Assembly (NCBI RefSeq): GCF_037038585.1
Contig: NC_092520.1
Span: forward strand, 151,837,104 to 151,901,103
DNA from: Patagioenas fasciata
Taxonomy: Eukaryota > Chordata > Aves > Columbiformes > Columbidae
Reading direction: 5' to 3'
DNA length: 64,000 bases
Shown here: piece by piece, positions 19,104-32,093 of the stretch
How positions within the stretch are numbered: position 1 is the first letter of the stretch
Layout of the letters: every line of letters starts with the position of its first letter
The notes under the pieces: model-generated
The model's database searches: none
What the model was told of the DNA's origin: nothing
The model's input: the letters and a program-made list of their open reading frames with translations, nothing else
Made by a program: the position numbers and the translations under genes

Positions 19104-22100
19104 ACTTGTTATATACTTATATAATAATATACTTATTTTCTATGTTAATATTTGTTAATAAACTGCTTGAAATGTCTATGCCCCCCTTGCTTTCCTGAAA
19201 AAATCTGCCCTGGCTTTCATGTGCCAGTCACCTGTTTTGTTTTACACATGTTCAACACTAGACTGAGAAAAAAGAAAAAACCTGGCAAGCAATGATTTAA
19301 TGAACTGTACTTTGAGAGGAATGTAGTTGAAAGATATTGATCTGAGATGTTAAATATAAAAGACTGAAAAAAAAATCCTCACTGTGTTTACGATTTCACA
19401 AGCACTGAAGTTAGTCTATCAGTAGCTAAAATTTTGTATTGGCAAAACACGCTTATCATCTTTAGTTATACAGTGGGCCAAAAAGATAGAATTATTGTTA
19501 TTGTTATTATTGTTATAGTTGCTATTGTTATAGTTGCTATTATTATAATTAGTCTCAAATCTCAGTGCTGTACCTTTCTGTCCTATTGGTGGTTAAAGTT
19601 TATAGAACTGGAAAGCAGCTTCTGTATTACAGTAAATAAAGGTTATCTTTGGGTTCTTCTTAATGAAGCCAAGATTTGATCATGACCTATTTTAAAATAA
19701 TCATGAAGCTTTTCTGTATGATTTGCAGTTTTCATAGTTGTTCTTTAGAAGTTGCTCCTTCATTGATCACAAATTACAAGAGAGATAAGAAGAAAAGTTA
19801 CTCTCCCAAAATGTATGTGAGAATGACTGTGAAAAATAAATATGTAAGGTCAGCGTCAGGATTATAAGTAAGAAACAAAAGTCTGCCAGGTTTTTGTGGG
19901 ACCTGTGTGATCTCAGAGAATTATTTTCCAAGGAGGAGGCTTACTTAATTGAAAGTACAATTTCATCATTCAGGAGTCTAAGTAGAGAAGTTTTGTCTTT
20001 TTCTAAAACTCACCTACAAGCGGTTTCAGGATTTAATTTCCTAATTATGTCTATATGATTTCCAGAGTGAGATATGTTGCCCTACGACAGTGAATAAGCA
20101 TTTGAGGGACTTAGAAATTTACAGAGTAAATTTATTTATCTCGTAGAATTCTTGCATTAACATATTTTTATGGCAGTTCTGGTTTAGCAGTAATTTTTCA
20201 GGCAGTGGGAAAATCTAATGTTTTGTGGCCATCTTTTTGAACTTGGGTAACTGGAATAGTAGGAATGCAAACCAATTCTGTTATTGACTCTGCTAAACCA
20301 ACAGAGATTTTAAATTAAGTTGTGTGGAATCCAAATTTTATTCGTTACTTTTATGATTATACAAAGTAAAATGTTGAATGTTGAGATATGAAACTTGATA
20401 AACCTGTGTTTTGTGCTTTGAATTTAGAGGTCAGATGAGTAAGAGGTATAATGTGGTTAACAGCATTGTTTGCTTTATGTAGATTATACTGTTTGCTGTC
20501 ATGAAAGCCCAGTTGGATTGTACAGGACAAAACTGACAGGCAAGAGTGAGACAGCCGAGTACTTTCACAAAGAAAGTTTAATCTCTTTACAAAGAGGCTG
20601 GCAATTGAAGAAAATATCTTCTTTGAATATTTAATTTCTAGAAATGCTTTCTTTTATCTATTTGAAAACTATGAACACATCAAATGTTGCTGTTGATGTT
20701 TTCAGCAAATCTGAGCAGAATTTCCATTTACAGTTTCTTTAATTTCATCTTAATTTCTACTTAAAAAAACTAATCTTAGTTGCATTGACTACTGCTACCA
20801 TTCAAAAGAAGTTCTAAATATCACCTTCCAGGATTTAATACCAAAGGAAAGGTGTAACTGTAAAGAGGTAATAGTTCTTCAGCATGCGGATTTGGCTACA
20901 TTAAAGGCATCTGTAAAGCAGTTAGATATACTTCGATGATTGTGAGCATAATAACTAAAATATTGTATTTAGGTGCTGTATTTGCTCTTTTAACTAAAAA
21001 CACGGAGGCATGTGATGAGAAGACAAATGCAATACAGGTAGCGCCTTTTTCTATGCAAACAGTGGAGCAAGCCCCTCTCTAGTTCTCTGAATACAACTTT
21101 CATCAGCTCATCCACATGTCCGTGAGGAAGTTGGCTCACTGAAACATGCCACGTGATTCCAACTGTAAGTTGTAACTAACAAGAGGTATTACCTTGCCAG
21201 AAATAGCTGTAGGGATAAACTGAGAGCAGTTCGTATGACCTGACTGTGACTATTTGACTTAACCAGCCAAATCAGCAAGCTTATCTGCCTGGACTCCTCC
21301 TGGAATATAGGGACAGTCCTCCTGTCACTGTACCAGCTTTGGCAGATGTCAGGCTCTTTCCTGAGCTGCTTTAACTCTCTAGCCCAGCAAAATACTCTGT
21401 AGCCAAATCAGGTCATGTCAGGTCCAGGATGCACCAGACTAGAGCATGGTAAAGAGCAGGAGTTTATGGCCAGGAGATGGTGGTCTCCTGGTTTTGATGA
21501 CGGTGGGCCGAGCCTGGAGTGTAAATTATATAGGGCGAACACATTGCACACAGGTGCAAATGTAAGGAATCCATAAAACTAAACAAATTTGCATTGTCAG
21601 AATATTGCCTCTTTTAATGAACAGTTAAATTGAAATCTGTAACTAATGCAAGTTCCATTTTTGTTCATGGATAATAAAAAGACTGTAACTTGTGTCTCTG
21701 CTAACTAGCCATTTACTCTCATGCTGCTTTTGATAAAGAGGTGCAAGTGATTTAATTTGTGAATAATTAATGCAGTCTGAAGTTTCTACCACCAAATTGA
21801 CTCCTGTCTTTTTTATGTAATAATGCATTGGAAATATGAAGAACTGATCTGTATTCTCTGTAATCTGAGCTTCATTTCTATCTTTATAAAACAATACATT
21901 GAGAGTTAATATTCCCTTCCTCTGCAATGTCTGCTTTGGGGACTAAATATTGTATAGACAAGGCAAACTGAAGACATATCCACTTATTTAAGATGTTCTA
22001 CAATATTTGGGGATGAATTTGAAAATAAAACAAACAAAGAAAAAGCTGCTCTTAGCTAGATTTTCAAGCTGATTATCCAAATAGTAGAAAATTGTAACAG

Positions 22101-22510
22101 TAACTGCATACAAGCAAGGTTAAAATACTTTTGTTTGTAAACAGCGACAGCTTTACTAAATGCCCATGCTATGAGTTATTCTTACCTGCTCTCTTTTTAT
22201 CAAGAACTTCTGTTGACGAAAATACCATGATTTTACTTCAACCTTTTCCCAGTTACGAGGAATACATCTGGTATCTACAACCTACTTACTTAGTCTTGTA
22301 ACTATTGATCTCCACTGAAGAGGGATCCCAGCCATACTCTATTTTTAAGAGTTGAGAGTCCTAATGAAAAGGTTAGCTTTTTCCTTCCTGTACTGGGAAA
22401 GGCCATGCAGCCAAATATTCTACAGCTTTATGTACAAACATCTTTGGGCTTGTTTCTTTGAATCTTTTATTCTTTGTAAAGAAACTGTAATATGTTTGTT
22501 TTATGAAAAA

Positions 22511-22585
22511 CAGGGGTTTTTTTGTTTTGGTTGGTTGGTTGGTTTTGTTGTTGTTGATGTTTGGGTTTGTTTTGTTTTGTTTTTC
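22511..22585. repeat. T/G-rich low-complexity tract (TTGG, TTG and TTTTG units)
   Basis: Successive short arrays of GGTT, TTG and TTTTG units. Simple-sequence DNA; open frames on either strand here are artefacts. Confidence 0.7.
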
Positions 22586-23760
22586 CCAGTTGTAATTAAT
22601 GTAACTTGCTAGGTATAGGTACATTCAGTGTTTCCAGGACTCGGCAGAATGCTGTATGAGAAAGGTGGCCAAAGTGGAATTTAAGACTTGAGGCACTTTG
22701 AATTTAACATGTGTGAAACAAAACAGTAAGACCAGAGTGTTTGTGTCTGACTGATACTCAGATAGAAGATGATTTCTATCTTTCTTCTTTGGTTGTTTTT
22801 CTTTTTTTCCCCACAAATGCTACTCATCAGCTTCCCTGATGCAGGTGCTTAGTAGATTTCTATTAAAAAACATAGTTTCGCCTCCTGCTTTTGCTCCTGT
22901 TCTCCTGGGTTTCTGGATTTCAGCAGTGTGTGCAGCTGAATGTCCGTGAATCTGCTGAGGATCCATAAACCTGATCTTACTATCTCAGTATAGTACGTAC
23001 TATTGTATCAGTAGTATGGAAAATGCTAGATGTCCAGGGTCAGATGCATCATTTTTTGATCTAGGGATGTTAGCAAATGTATAAACCCTCTTTCCAGAGA
23101 GCAATATACATCAGAGGGTAGTATGAAACATATTTGGTTGTGCGCCCACAGACCATGAGCTGTAGTGAGCGGTGCTCACCTGCCTTACCCTGTGAAGCCA
23201 TCACTGCGTGTATCTGTGACCCCATCACAGGCAACAGGAACAGTTTTGAGAGAAGCAACATCTTCCTTGAACTCTGGCAATGGAGGGTAACAGCGGGCTG
23301 AAGAGCTGAAGTCTGAAGAGCGTCTTGCTGGGCTGCACCGGGGTGTAGGAGTTCTGCATCCAGTTAGGCATCACCCCTTTCTCCAACTCCCCCTCCTCCA
23401 AATTCCTCCTTGACCTCAGCTAAAATAGGCAATAGATATGACAGATGCCTTTGAAGATAGCACAGTCAGATGCGAAGTGGAAGGAAAGATTTGATGAGCT
23501 ACAGAAGTACTGACTACGAGGTAGGAGGGACTGTGAAAGTATCTGCTTGCACAGAAACAGGTGCTTCCTGCTGAGGTGGATTCCTTGCTGTATTGATTTT
23601 TAGATCAAAGATTGGAGCAGCAGACAAGTTTATTCTGTTGCTATCTGGAGATCATGGTAGTGGGAATTCACCTCTGATCACCAGCTGTGAGAAATACTTT
23701 AGGCAGAAGCAACCGTTCATTGGAGCAACTGTAACGATTATGATACAGTGTCAGTAATCC

Positions 23761-24120
23761 TGGAGAAGAGATGGCTGAGAGGGGATCTCATCAATGTTTA
23801 TAAATATATAAAGGGTGGATGTCAAGAGGATGGGACCAGACTTCTTTCAGTGGTGCCCAATGATAGGATGAGGGGCATTTGCACAGGCTGGAATGTAGGA
23901 GGTTCCATCTGAATATGAGGAGAAACTTCTTTACTTTGAGGGTGCCAGAGCACTGGAACAGGCTGCCCAGAGATGTTGTGGAGTCTCCTTCTCTGGAGAC
24001 ATTCAAAACCCGCCTGGACACATTCCTGTGCGATCTGCTCTGGGTGAACCTACGTTAGCAGGTGGGTTGGATGATCTCCAGAGGCCCCTTCCAACCCCAG
24101 CCATTCTGTGATTCTGTAAT
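23761..24120 (+). mobile_element. CR1 LINE, truncated 3' end
   Basis: It carries the CR1 block with GATCTCATCAATGTTTATAA, then GAGCACTGGAACAGGCTGCC, and ends with CCATTCTGTGATTCTGTAAT, the typical 3' tail. It is about 360 bases and similar to the copy in the UQCC6 intron but diverged. A second, unrelated mobile element starts about 70 bases further on. Confidence 0.92.
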
Positions 24121-24191
24121 GTGACATTTTATTTTGTGTCATATATATACACACCGACCATACTTGGGTAACCTCTGAGCATGACAAAATA

Positions 24192-24396
24192 CAGGATGTT
24201 TCAAAAAGATGGACCCAGTTTCAAAGCAGTATATTTCAGGATGGCAATAAGTTACAGCTACATAAAATTTACAAACAGCATAATGAGGCATCTAGGGGTA
24301 ATAATTTGAAACTCTATGCCCTGCCCTTTCAAGTGATAAGAGTTTAATTCATGGGTGGTTTGTGGTTGCAGAGATATACTGCTTTGAAACACCCTG
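24192..24396. mobile_element. 205-bp Tc1/mariner-like MITE, asymmetrical arms
   Basis: Flanked by TA on both sides (24190-24191 and 24397-24398). The left end begins CAGGATGTTTCAAAAAGATG and the right end, read inward, begins CAGGGTGTTTCAAAGCAG, the same terminal repeat family as the 7072-7149 element. The left arm holds 20 bases, bounded by TTTCAAA repeats, that the right arm lacks. After those bases both arms continue with GCAGTATAT. No transposase frame is present, so it is nonautonomous. Confidence 0.85.
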
Positions 24397-24398
24397 TA

Positions 24399-27300
24399 TT
24401 CCTCAACCAGCAAAACTTGATTATCAATGCACAGGTCAGTCTTAACAATGACACTAAATTGGAATGTTGCTTTTTAATTGTTAGGGTAGTATCAGTGCTT
24501 TCACTTCATCCATTTTGCTTCTAGTGTCTGGAGAAACAACAGTAAGAAAAAATAACAAAGCATATACAGCATTGGTACACCCATAAGCCAGATCCTGAGG
24601 AGTTCTGGAATGACACAATAGCCTTAATTTTATTTAAAGACTTGAGAAACCCTTTGGATTTTTATTTATTTATTTTTTTTAAATCACAATACTAATATTG
24701 CGACAAGTCCTCTTTGTTTACTTATTAAAAAGCCAATTAAGTTACTAGATTAATAGTGAGCTAAGTAACACGAGCAGCAACAATCTGGGCTTTTATTGAT
24801 TTGTTCTCCTCTTGTCCTTTGCTCTTGCCAGGGCATCCACAGTTGGCTACTGCTGCAGACAAGCTACTGGGCTAAACTGAGATGGCCATTCTTAAGAACT
24901 ACATATATTTTATATGAGGTTACTCACCTTGAGTAATATGAATGCCTAGGGGCCTGAATGCAGTGGGTGTAGAACACAGTCAGAACCAGATCCACAGAGA
25001 GCCTTGGCCAATATAATGTTCAGTCAAATCAATCCTTCGTTATTCATCACAAAAGGTGGAACAACTGCAATGGAACATACTTCAAGTTATCTGTATATTT
25101 TCAACCTTTTCTTCCTTTTCCTCATTTTTAGATCACCATTTGGAGTGGCGGGAGATATGAAGGCAAATACCCTAAATCAGAGAACGAATTGAATGGAAGT
25201 TTCTTTCAGCTTAGATTAATATTTTAATCATTGAGTCACTGGATAAAAACAGGGTAGATGCTATGAATACCATATGGTTTTTGAAGGAAGGCAACCTTTT
25301 TTTGACAGTTGATCTGCTAAGTATGCTCTGGGCTTCCTTTCTGGAGCAAAATCACTCTGGCATGGAAGATGGAGGGAAGTTTGCTTTGTGAAGGTCAGGA
25401 ATGAGCTAGGTTCATCACTACTTGAAACAATAAGCATTTGCAGTACGAGAAAAGAGACTTTCAGTGTTTGAGGAACTTCAGAATGAAAACAGAGATGCTG
25501 ACAGCTTAGGTGGTTTGAGGGCTAGCTAACTGCTGGAAAAGCATCTTGGAGACAGCAGTTTGGGACCCATATCTCTGATGAGGGAACTAGAGGTGAGTTG
25601 GTGAGTTATAACTTCCTGTAAATTTAAGGTTCAGGAATTTCCAGGAGATCCAAAGCATCTTGTAGGAACTTGGTCTGAAATGTCTAACTTTTCAGGCACT
25701 ACACTTGCGGGACATGTAGTAGTCATACTGATATGCAAGTTCTAGGAGTCTGATGAAAGACTCACTGATGCTGGCCACAGTACAGACATGTACAGAGCTG
25801 GTGTTTAAACATCTAAAGGACTGGGGTCCAAGTTGTTCCTTCAGCAAGCACTTTTGGTATAAAAGTTTCTCTCAACATTAAGGCTGTTCTTCACAACACC
25901 ATCAAAATCACATTGGGAAAAACCCTTCATCTGTATCTTTTGCCATTTTATATTTGTAATAACCTTTTAAAAAATGATAAATACTGACTTAAACATCAGT
26001 GTCATACTTGCAGTATTTTTAATTTTTATTTATGCTCTGCTCTAAGTTTGGAAGAAAGTGTTTATTCTTCAGGTATTATCTGGCCTTCAGTTGGCTTTAT
26101 CCCATTCCTTCTGAGACTGACTGCACTGCAGCTGGCACTGCTAGTGAAAAGCCAGTAATCTGTGGGCTTTCCCCTCAGTCAAGTATTTTTGAAGTCTACA
26201 AGGTGTCCCTTGGAGTTTAATGCTCTGTATTCACATAATAGAAGAATTGACAGAAGGGAATGTGGTTTAAGGAACCCAGCATAACGGGTAAAATCTGTTA
26301 AGGTGAAGAATTGTAACTAGAAGAATATTTGTACAGATAAAATAACCATGTTTTGATAATGATAAAAACTTCCCTGACTCATCAAATACTACAACCTCTG
26401 TAAGTTTCAGTATCACTGGAGATCTGCACCTGCAGCAACATAACTTATTTTGTTGACTTAGAATAAAAAAACATACCACAGGGAATATCACACTTCTCAA
26501 AATAGTTAAGACTTATTCTGATATGTAGTTACTGTTCTCCACAGCTGGAGAAGTCTTAGCATGAAATGGCTGGAAACAGTGAGTGCGGAAGCACTGGCAT
26601 CTGCTACAAGTTCCCTGTGGTTCCACAGCAGCCTCTACCTTGGGGTGCATGATTGGATTTAAGGGGTCAACTCCGGCAGAGCACAGGTTTCAATTGAAAA
26701 TCAAGGAAACTATTTACATCTTTGAGCTAAGCACATGCTGCCATGCTCTGCTGGGCTGAGGTGTTAGTAAAGGGAAGGAGAAAAACGCTAAGACAAGACA
26801 GTCAAATACTCCGATGGTGGAAGAGGACAAGTCTCTGTTAAGTGAAGAGGAGCCTGTCAACACCTGTGGAGAACTGGGCCCAGCAGACCTGTGGCGTAAA
26901 CAGCTTCACTTCAGCACCCCCCCTGTGGATGGTGTCCCCTGGCAGGAGAAGCGCTGTCGATTAGGAGGTGTCAGACCTTCAGCTGGTGCAGGTCACCAGG
27001 GCTCAGCTGGACCTGGGAAGCACAGAGCAGCTGAGGAGCTGCGGGTTGGTGTCACTGTTTGCATTGTGTCACTGTGAGGCATGGGTGCTGCTTCCTGCTG
27101 GGTTCTGTGAGCTCTGCCAGCTTCTTAGCACTCAAGCGCACGGTAGAAGTTTTCAGAGCAGAGCCTGTGTCCACAAAGTTGACCGTCCAGTTATCCTTGG
27201 GAAATGCCATTTCTGCACCTTGTCATTCATGTTTTGCTTGAGAGCCGAGGCGAGAAGCTACAAAAAGCTTTGAAGAGAAGGTAATAAACTTTAAATAAAG

Positions 27301-27714
27301 CGGTTTTTTTCTCCCTTTCCATGCCTGAAAGCAGGGGAGGACCCGAAGTGGCGGAGCTGCAGGGCTGGGGCTGGTTTTGCTGGGCGAGAGCTCGCCCTGG
27401 TGGCTTGCAGAGAGCTTGTCCTGTCAAGGGATCACCCCTGCCAGGTCTTCATGGCCAAACACCATCGGCTGGATCACATTTCTTGTCTCTACTACTTTTA
27501 AGAAATAATTTATCATCGTATTCTCCTTTTTGCATTGGCTTTGTGTGTTCATTCCCATAAACAGACATTAAGACTAGAAAAAGTCATTTCTCAAATGTAT
27601 TTTTAAAATATGCATGTATTTAAAACAAGCATTTCTCTAACAGCTTGTCACACCCTTGCAAATGTGTCATGAATTGTTTCTTCTTGTGCCCAGCAAAGGT
27701 TAATAGACAACTTT
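24399..27714. other. Intergenic DNA; GC-richer patch at about 26560-27460
   Basis: The sequence is mostly AT-rich with no gene I can support. The stretch 26560-27460 is clearly richer in G and C, has open frames on the plus strand (26814-27077 and 26968-27273), and is followed by two AATAAA hexamers (27283-27288 and 27294-27299). The frames overlap in different phases and none resembles a protein I know. It may be an eroded gene remnant or a noncoding transcript end. I leave it unnamed. Confidence 0.4.
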
Positions 27715-27916
27715 TCAGCAACATCGGTTTGTGTCAGGAGAAACAGTCCTTATTCCTCTATTCAGAAACATCATAAGTAAACTGCAGTAGTCTGTGAACT
27801 CCAGACCTGTTGACTGTACAAAAACAAGTTCCAGGATCTCAGTGAACAGCTGGAAATATAATTTCTTTCTTTCCTCTGGCTCTTGCTTCTTATATGTTAG
27901 ATCAAACCTAAGATAC
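27715..27916 (-). CDS. Isolated exon-like open frame, unidentified; possible terminal coding exon
   Basis: On the minus strand a strong acceptor (pyrimidine-rich CTGTTTTCTAG ending at 27917) leads into 66 sense codons and a TGA at 27717-27715. The predicted peptide is compact and coding-like, with charged and hydrophobic residues alternating as in a helix: YLRFDLTYKKQEPEERKK, then LYFQLFTEILELVFVQ, then a hydrophobic DYCSLLMMFL and a short polar end. The exon would enter with two bases of a codon supplied from upstream (an Arg codon if AG). I do not recognise the family. No partner exon upstream on the minus strand and no clear AATAAA downstream were found. It could be the last exon of an unannotated gene, a relic, or chance. 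Confidence 0.35.
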
Positions 27917-30900
27917 CTAGAAAACAGATAGCAAAAGAACATTAACTAGAAAAACATATTGGAGCTTTCTCAGGGCAATGCAAAATATTATCTTTTGTAA
28001 TTAATTTTGTGAAATCCAGGTTTATGTCAATGTAAAATCTGTGTACTGATTGGATGTCTAAATTTATTTTTAAAAAAGGGAAGATACTTATATTTGGGCT
28101 ATTAAATGTGTATTGAAGATGAGACTAGAGGTTATTTTCCTTACTAGACTTCAAATAATGATAGTCTATGAGGACTACGTGGATCTGAGTCTAGCTAGGA
28201 AGTCACCTTGATCAAGCCAGGTATACCTGTGGCACTAGTTGTATGAGAAATAAGGTTCAAAGCCTGAGCTTAAATGCAGCTCAGGAGCCAAAGGGTGGGA
28301 AGTGTGTGGGTGGGGACACAGATAAGGCTCAGCACAGCTGATCCAAATTATACAGCTGTGCTGTATCAGAGCATAGCTTGAGCACTGGTAGCTGAAGTCT
28401 TGGGGGGGTGAGGATGGATGGACAAACTATGATTACAATGAGCATTTTGTAGAGAAGAAAGGCTGTAGGCTGATTAGGGTTGTTAGAACATCCTTGTGTG
28501 CCTGGGGTTTTGACTCTGAAATTATATTTCCTGCTTTGAGTTAGGGGGTAGTGAGATACCCTGGCTTTTAGATGTTTTAGCTATGTAGACAAGTATCAAA
28601 TCTCGTTCTTCTTACTGCTATTATGGTGTGAATTCAGGAAACTCCAGCAGCTCACTGTAATAGTGCCAGATGGCATGAGCAGCTTGGTAAGTGAGCTATA
28701 GAGTAACGTAATAAAAAGTAAATGAAGTATTGATCAAGACAAAGCTCTTTTTCTTTAGGGTGTGGTACTCTTCTATACTGCACTTGGTTTCTCGGTTCTG
28801 GAGCTCATTAGGCACAAAACTCATTTTCAGGTCTTTTCTATGATGTTAGACCATCCTGTCTGTTTTTTGGGCCAAATGATGTAATTATTGCATGTAAAGT
28901 GGAACAGCTTTACACAGGGATGAGTGAGAATATCTATTATTTGAATACTCAAGACTACATGTGCCCAGCTATGTTTCTGATGTACTTTTAGCTTGGCATT
29001 TCTCAGTCGTTATATGTGCTAACTCATTTGGCTTTCTGTTCCATCTCTTGATGTACGAGCGTTTTATCCATAGTTGCCTCGTTATCTTTAGGAGCTTTTT
29101 TTTCAGCCTTTGGAAAAAGTGTGTGTTTCATTTAGTGGCAAGACTGTTGAAAATTGTTTCCTTGGCAGCATAAGTCCTTCTGCAGTTCTAATCCAGAATA
29201 TTTTTTGAATATTTTGTGTGAAATTGGATGGGGTATTTAATAGGAGAAGTGGTGCATCTCCCAAGATAAATGGTGTTGGTAGGAGGAGTGTATCCTCTCG
29301 TATCTTATAGGATGTAGCTATAGGATACAATGCTGCTTAGGCTATAGCTGTGTGTTCAATAAAAGTTGGAAAAAAGGTCTACCAAGGTGTTTGGTTTTTG
29401 TTTATTTGTTTTTTTGTTAAGCTATCATTTATTTATTTGTATCTGAAAGGCAGCAAGTCAGCATGAGGCTGTAACTCTCAATACTTCTGAAAGCAAAGCT
29501 GTGTTTAGAGTGGATGGAACCATTATGATATGGAAAAACTATGCAGTTTTTCTTTGAGTCACAGGTGATTCTCAGCAATCTGATTCTGATGGATGCTACT
29601 ATAAAGCCATTGTATGTTATTCATCCAGAGATATGACATGGATTTGGAGGGCTGAATTTAAAGAAGTAATTCTGAGAATTTTATAGAATGATTTTTTTTC
29701 CCCTATTCATTCTGCTTTTATCCAACAGGTAAGAGGTGTGAAAACACCTGTGATGAAACACATTATGCAATGAAAGCATTCAGTAATAAAATTTAGGATA
29801 GAAAAAGTAGACTTTGGATCTGACAAGACGCTGTGTAAGACAAAATGCTGTGGTGCCTGAGTTAGGCTCATTAAAGCTACAGGGGAGAAGTGGTGGAGTG
29901 AATCTTCTGCATTCTCCCAAATGACAGGAACAGTCAAAAGAGAACATGCTGAAATCTGTTGTAATAGTTTTGTACCAAATGATTCAGAAGTTCTCCAGCT
30001 ACAAGACCTAGACACTTTTAAAGAAGTAAATGCTGTGAGTTTTTATTAATAGCAATGCTAAATATACCATGGTTTTAAAGAAGCGGCAGAATGCAGTGAT
30101 GTGCTGAAATTATCAATCTTATGAAACTAATGAACTCTTTAAAAGGACTGGCAGTAGACTTTTAGAAGTAAATGTGTCTGTCTATGGCTTTATTTTTTTT
30201 TCCGAGTAACATGTGTTTTAAAAATGATGTGTTAATAGGCTGTAATAGATTTTAGTGTACATCTTGGAGTAGAGTTTCAAAGGGACACTTTATCTGAACT
30301 TAGATCTATCAATAGGCATCCAGACTTCCAAAAGATATCGGTTCTTAACAGGACGTGAGAGGCAAATCTTAAGCCAGACTTCAAATTCAGTCTGCACCCC
30401 GCAGTTCTTATGATTGTTGTTATTAATTGGGACCTGCTAAGCACTTAACAGTTCTGGAAACATTGCCTATATTAGTTAACTCTTGGCTCATTCCCACTGA
30501 AATAGAGGCAAAACTCCTGTTTATTTCAGATGTGCATGATCAAGCCTTTAAGGTCTTAGTTTGTAATTCTGTCACTCAAAGATGTATGTTACACTGCAAT
30601 GACAGAGATTTGTCATAGTTTAATGTGCTATGCTGAATTTTGCTGAACTCAGAAATGCACAAGAAGTTTTGTATGTTTTCCAATTGTTTTAAGGTTGATG
30701 TAGAGAATACATGAAGATACCTCCACTTATTTGCCCAAATTGGATTTCTATGAGAAATTCCTGAATTGTACCCACTAGAAACTAAAGGTAGACTAGATAG
30801 TGAGGTGCTTCAGATGAGGTGAATTATAATTGATTTAAAGAGTGATGGTGTTTTCTGGCAGGCTCATTGAAAAAATGTTTGTAAGTCTTTAATTCATACA

Positions 30901-32000
30901 AGATGTAAAGCATGAGCTTGCCAGGTGGCACAGTGATACACTGGATGGCTGTAATGCCATATTTCTTTTGTGTACAGTTCTTATCAGTAAAAAGTTCTCA
31001 GAATAAACAGGCTGATTGGCTTCATGGTGTTCTTGCTTTATGCTGATTGCAGCATATAACTCACCTTGCTGTGTTTGGTCAGCAGATGTATTTGGACATC
31101 ATACTCTTTGCCAGGTCCACATCTTCCCTGGCTACGGAATGACCTGCCTGTGATTGCCATGACTGATGGTATTTCTACTGTGCTTCTGTGAGACTCTTGC
31201 CATTAACACAGCAATCGTGCATTAAGTTCTACAAAATACAGTTCAGTTCTTTAGGATATTGAGATCTCTTGGCTGGGCACCTGCTACTTAATATATCAGA
31301 AAACAGAGGACAAAGGCAAACACATATTTAATTTCATGTTAGAAAATGCAGAAAATAAAACAAAAAAAATATAAATAAACTGTCTATTTACTCTCACTGA
31401 AATGAAACAGCCTGAGCCTTTCTTCCAACAGTACTGATTATAGGGTTCAGAAATTACTTGAATTGCAGATTGAAGCTGTACCAATTTTATCTGAGAGATC
31501 ACTGTAATTGCAGCAATAAAGTGCCTGCAAATTCATGTTGCTTAGTAACATTACGGACAAAGTCATGAGGAAGGAGTCATACTTTTTAACATGCATACTT
31601 TCACTGACTACTCTGTTTGAATATCATTTGCTACTTGCAGATCGCTATTTTAGATTTATGCCCTGGCATCATGCAGGTCTTGCATCCTGTGTTCCCTGAA
31701 CTACTTTCTGCCTGTGAAGAATTAAGTAACTTCTTGCAAGTAGTAGTTAAAGCTCCAAGGAGACTTTTAAGAAAAGGTCATCCATAAATCTTCACAGGTT
31801 TCAGACACACTGTAGTTATACTAAACTTGTAATTAACTTTAGCATAACTGTGATGCAATGTAACATAATGGATTTTGTGGAGAGGATGCACAGGCTTGTC
31901 CCAGATAATAATCGTGTTTAAGGAACATCAAGAATATTATATATCTGTCTTCACCTTCACCTCATTTAATATTTGTGCTCATGTATTCTTACGATTACAG

Positions 32001-32093
32001 GTGGTAACATTATCAGAGATATCTGTTTATCAAGAAAAAATGCAATATAAATTAATTAAAAAGCTTAATTCCATGCACAAAGTCTCAAATTGA
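32001..32093 (+). pseudogene. Exon-like fragment, unidentified, possible relic of the TTC41-position gene
   Basis: After an acceptor-like TTACGATTACAG (ending at 32000) the plus strand reads 30 sense codons and a TGA. The peptide is charged and helix-like, VVTLSEISVYQEKMQYKL followed by IKKLNSMHKVSN. It lies on the strand and in the interval where mammalian gene order places TTC41. I cannot show homology. The length is so short that a chance frame is quite possible. No flanking exons were identified. Confidence 0.2.

Larger units (their letters stand above)
18331..23760. other. Intergenic DNA, no supported gene
   Basis: After the CpG island the sequence becomes AT-rich. Recognisable items are the inverted repeat at 18532-18621, a (TAA)n tract at 19081-19103, an imperfect TTATTG/TTATAGTTGC repeat at about 19493-19550 and a T/G-rich stretch at 22511-22585. 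Open frames here are short and low in complexity, for example the Ile/Val-rich frame at 19434-19679 made by the TTATTG repeat. I see no exon with convincing framing. Confidence 0.6.

Noticed and set aside
24930-25030. A minus-strand candidate exon ending in a perfect donor CTCAAG|GTGAGT near 24930
   Set aside because: The open frame before it is only about 30 codons, the acceptor is ambiguous, and the peptide is not recognisable. Single good donor sites are common by chance.
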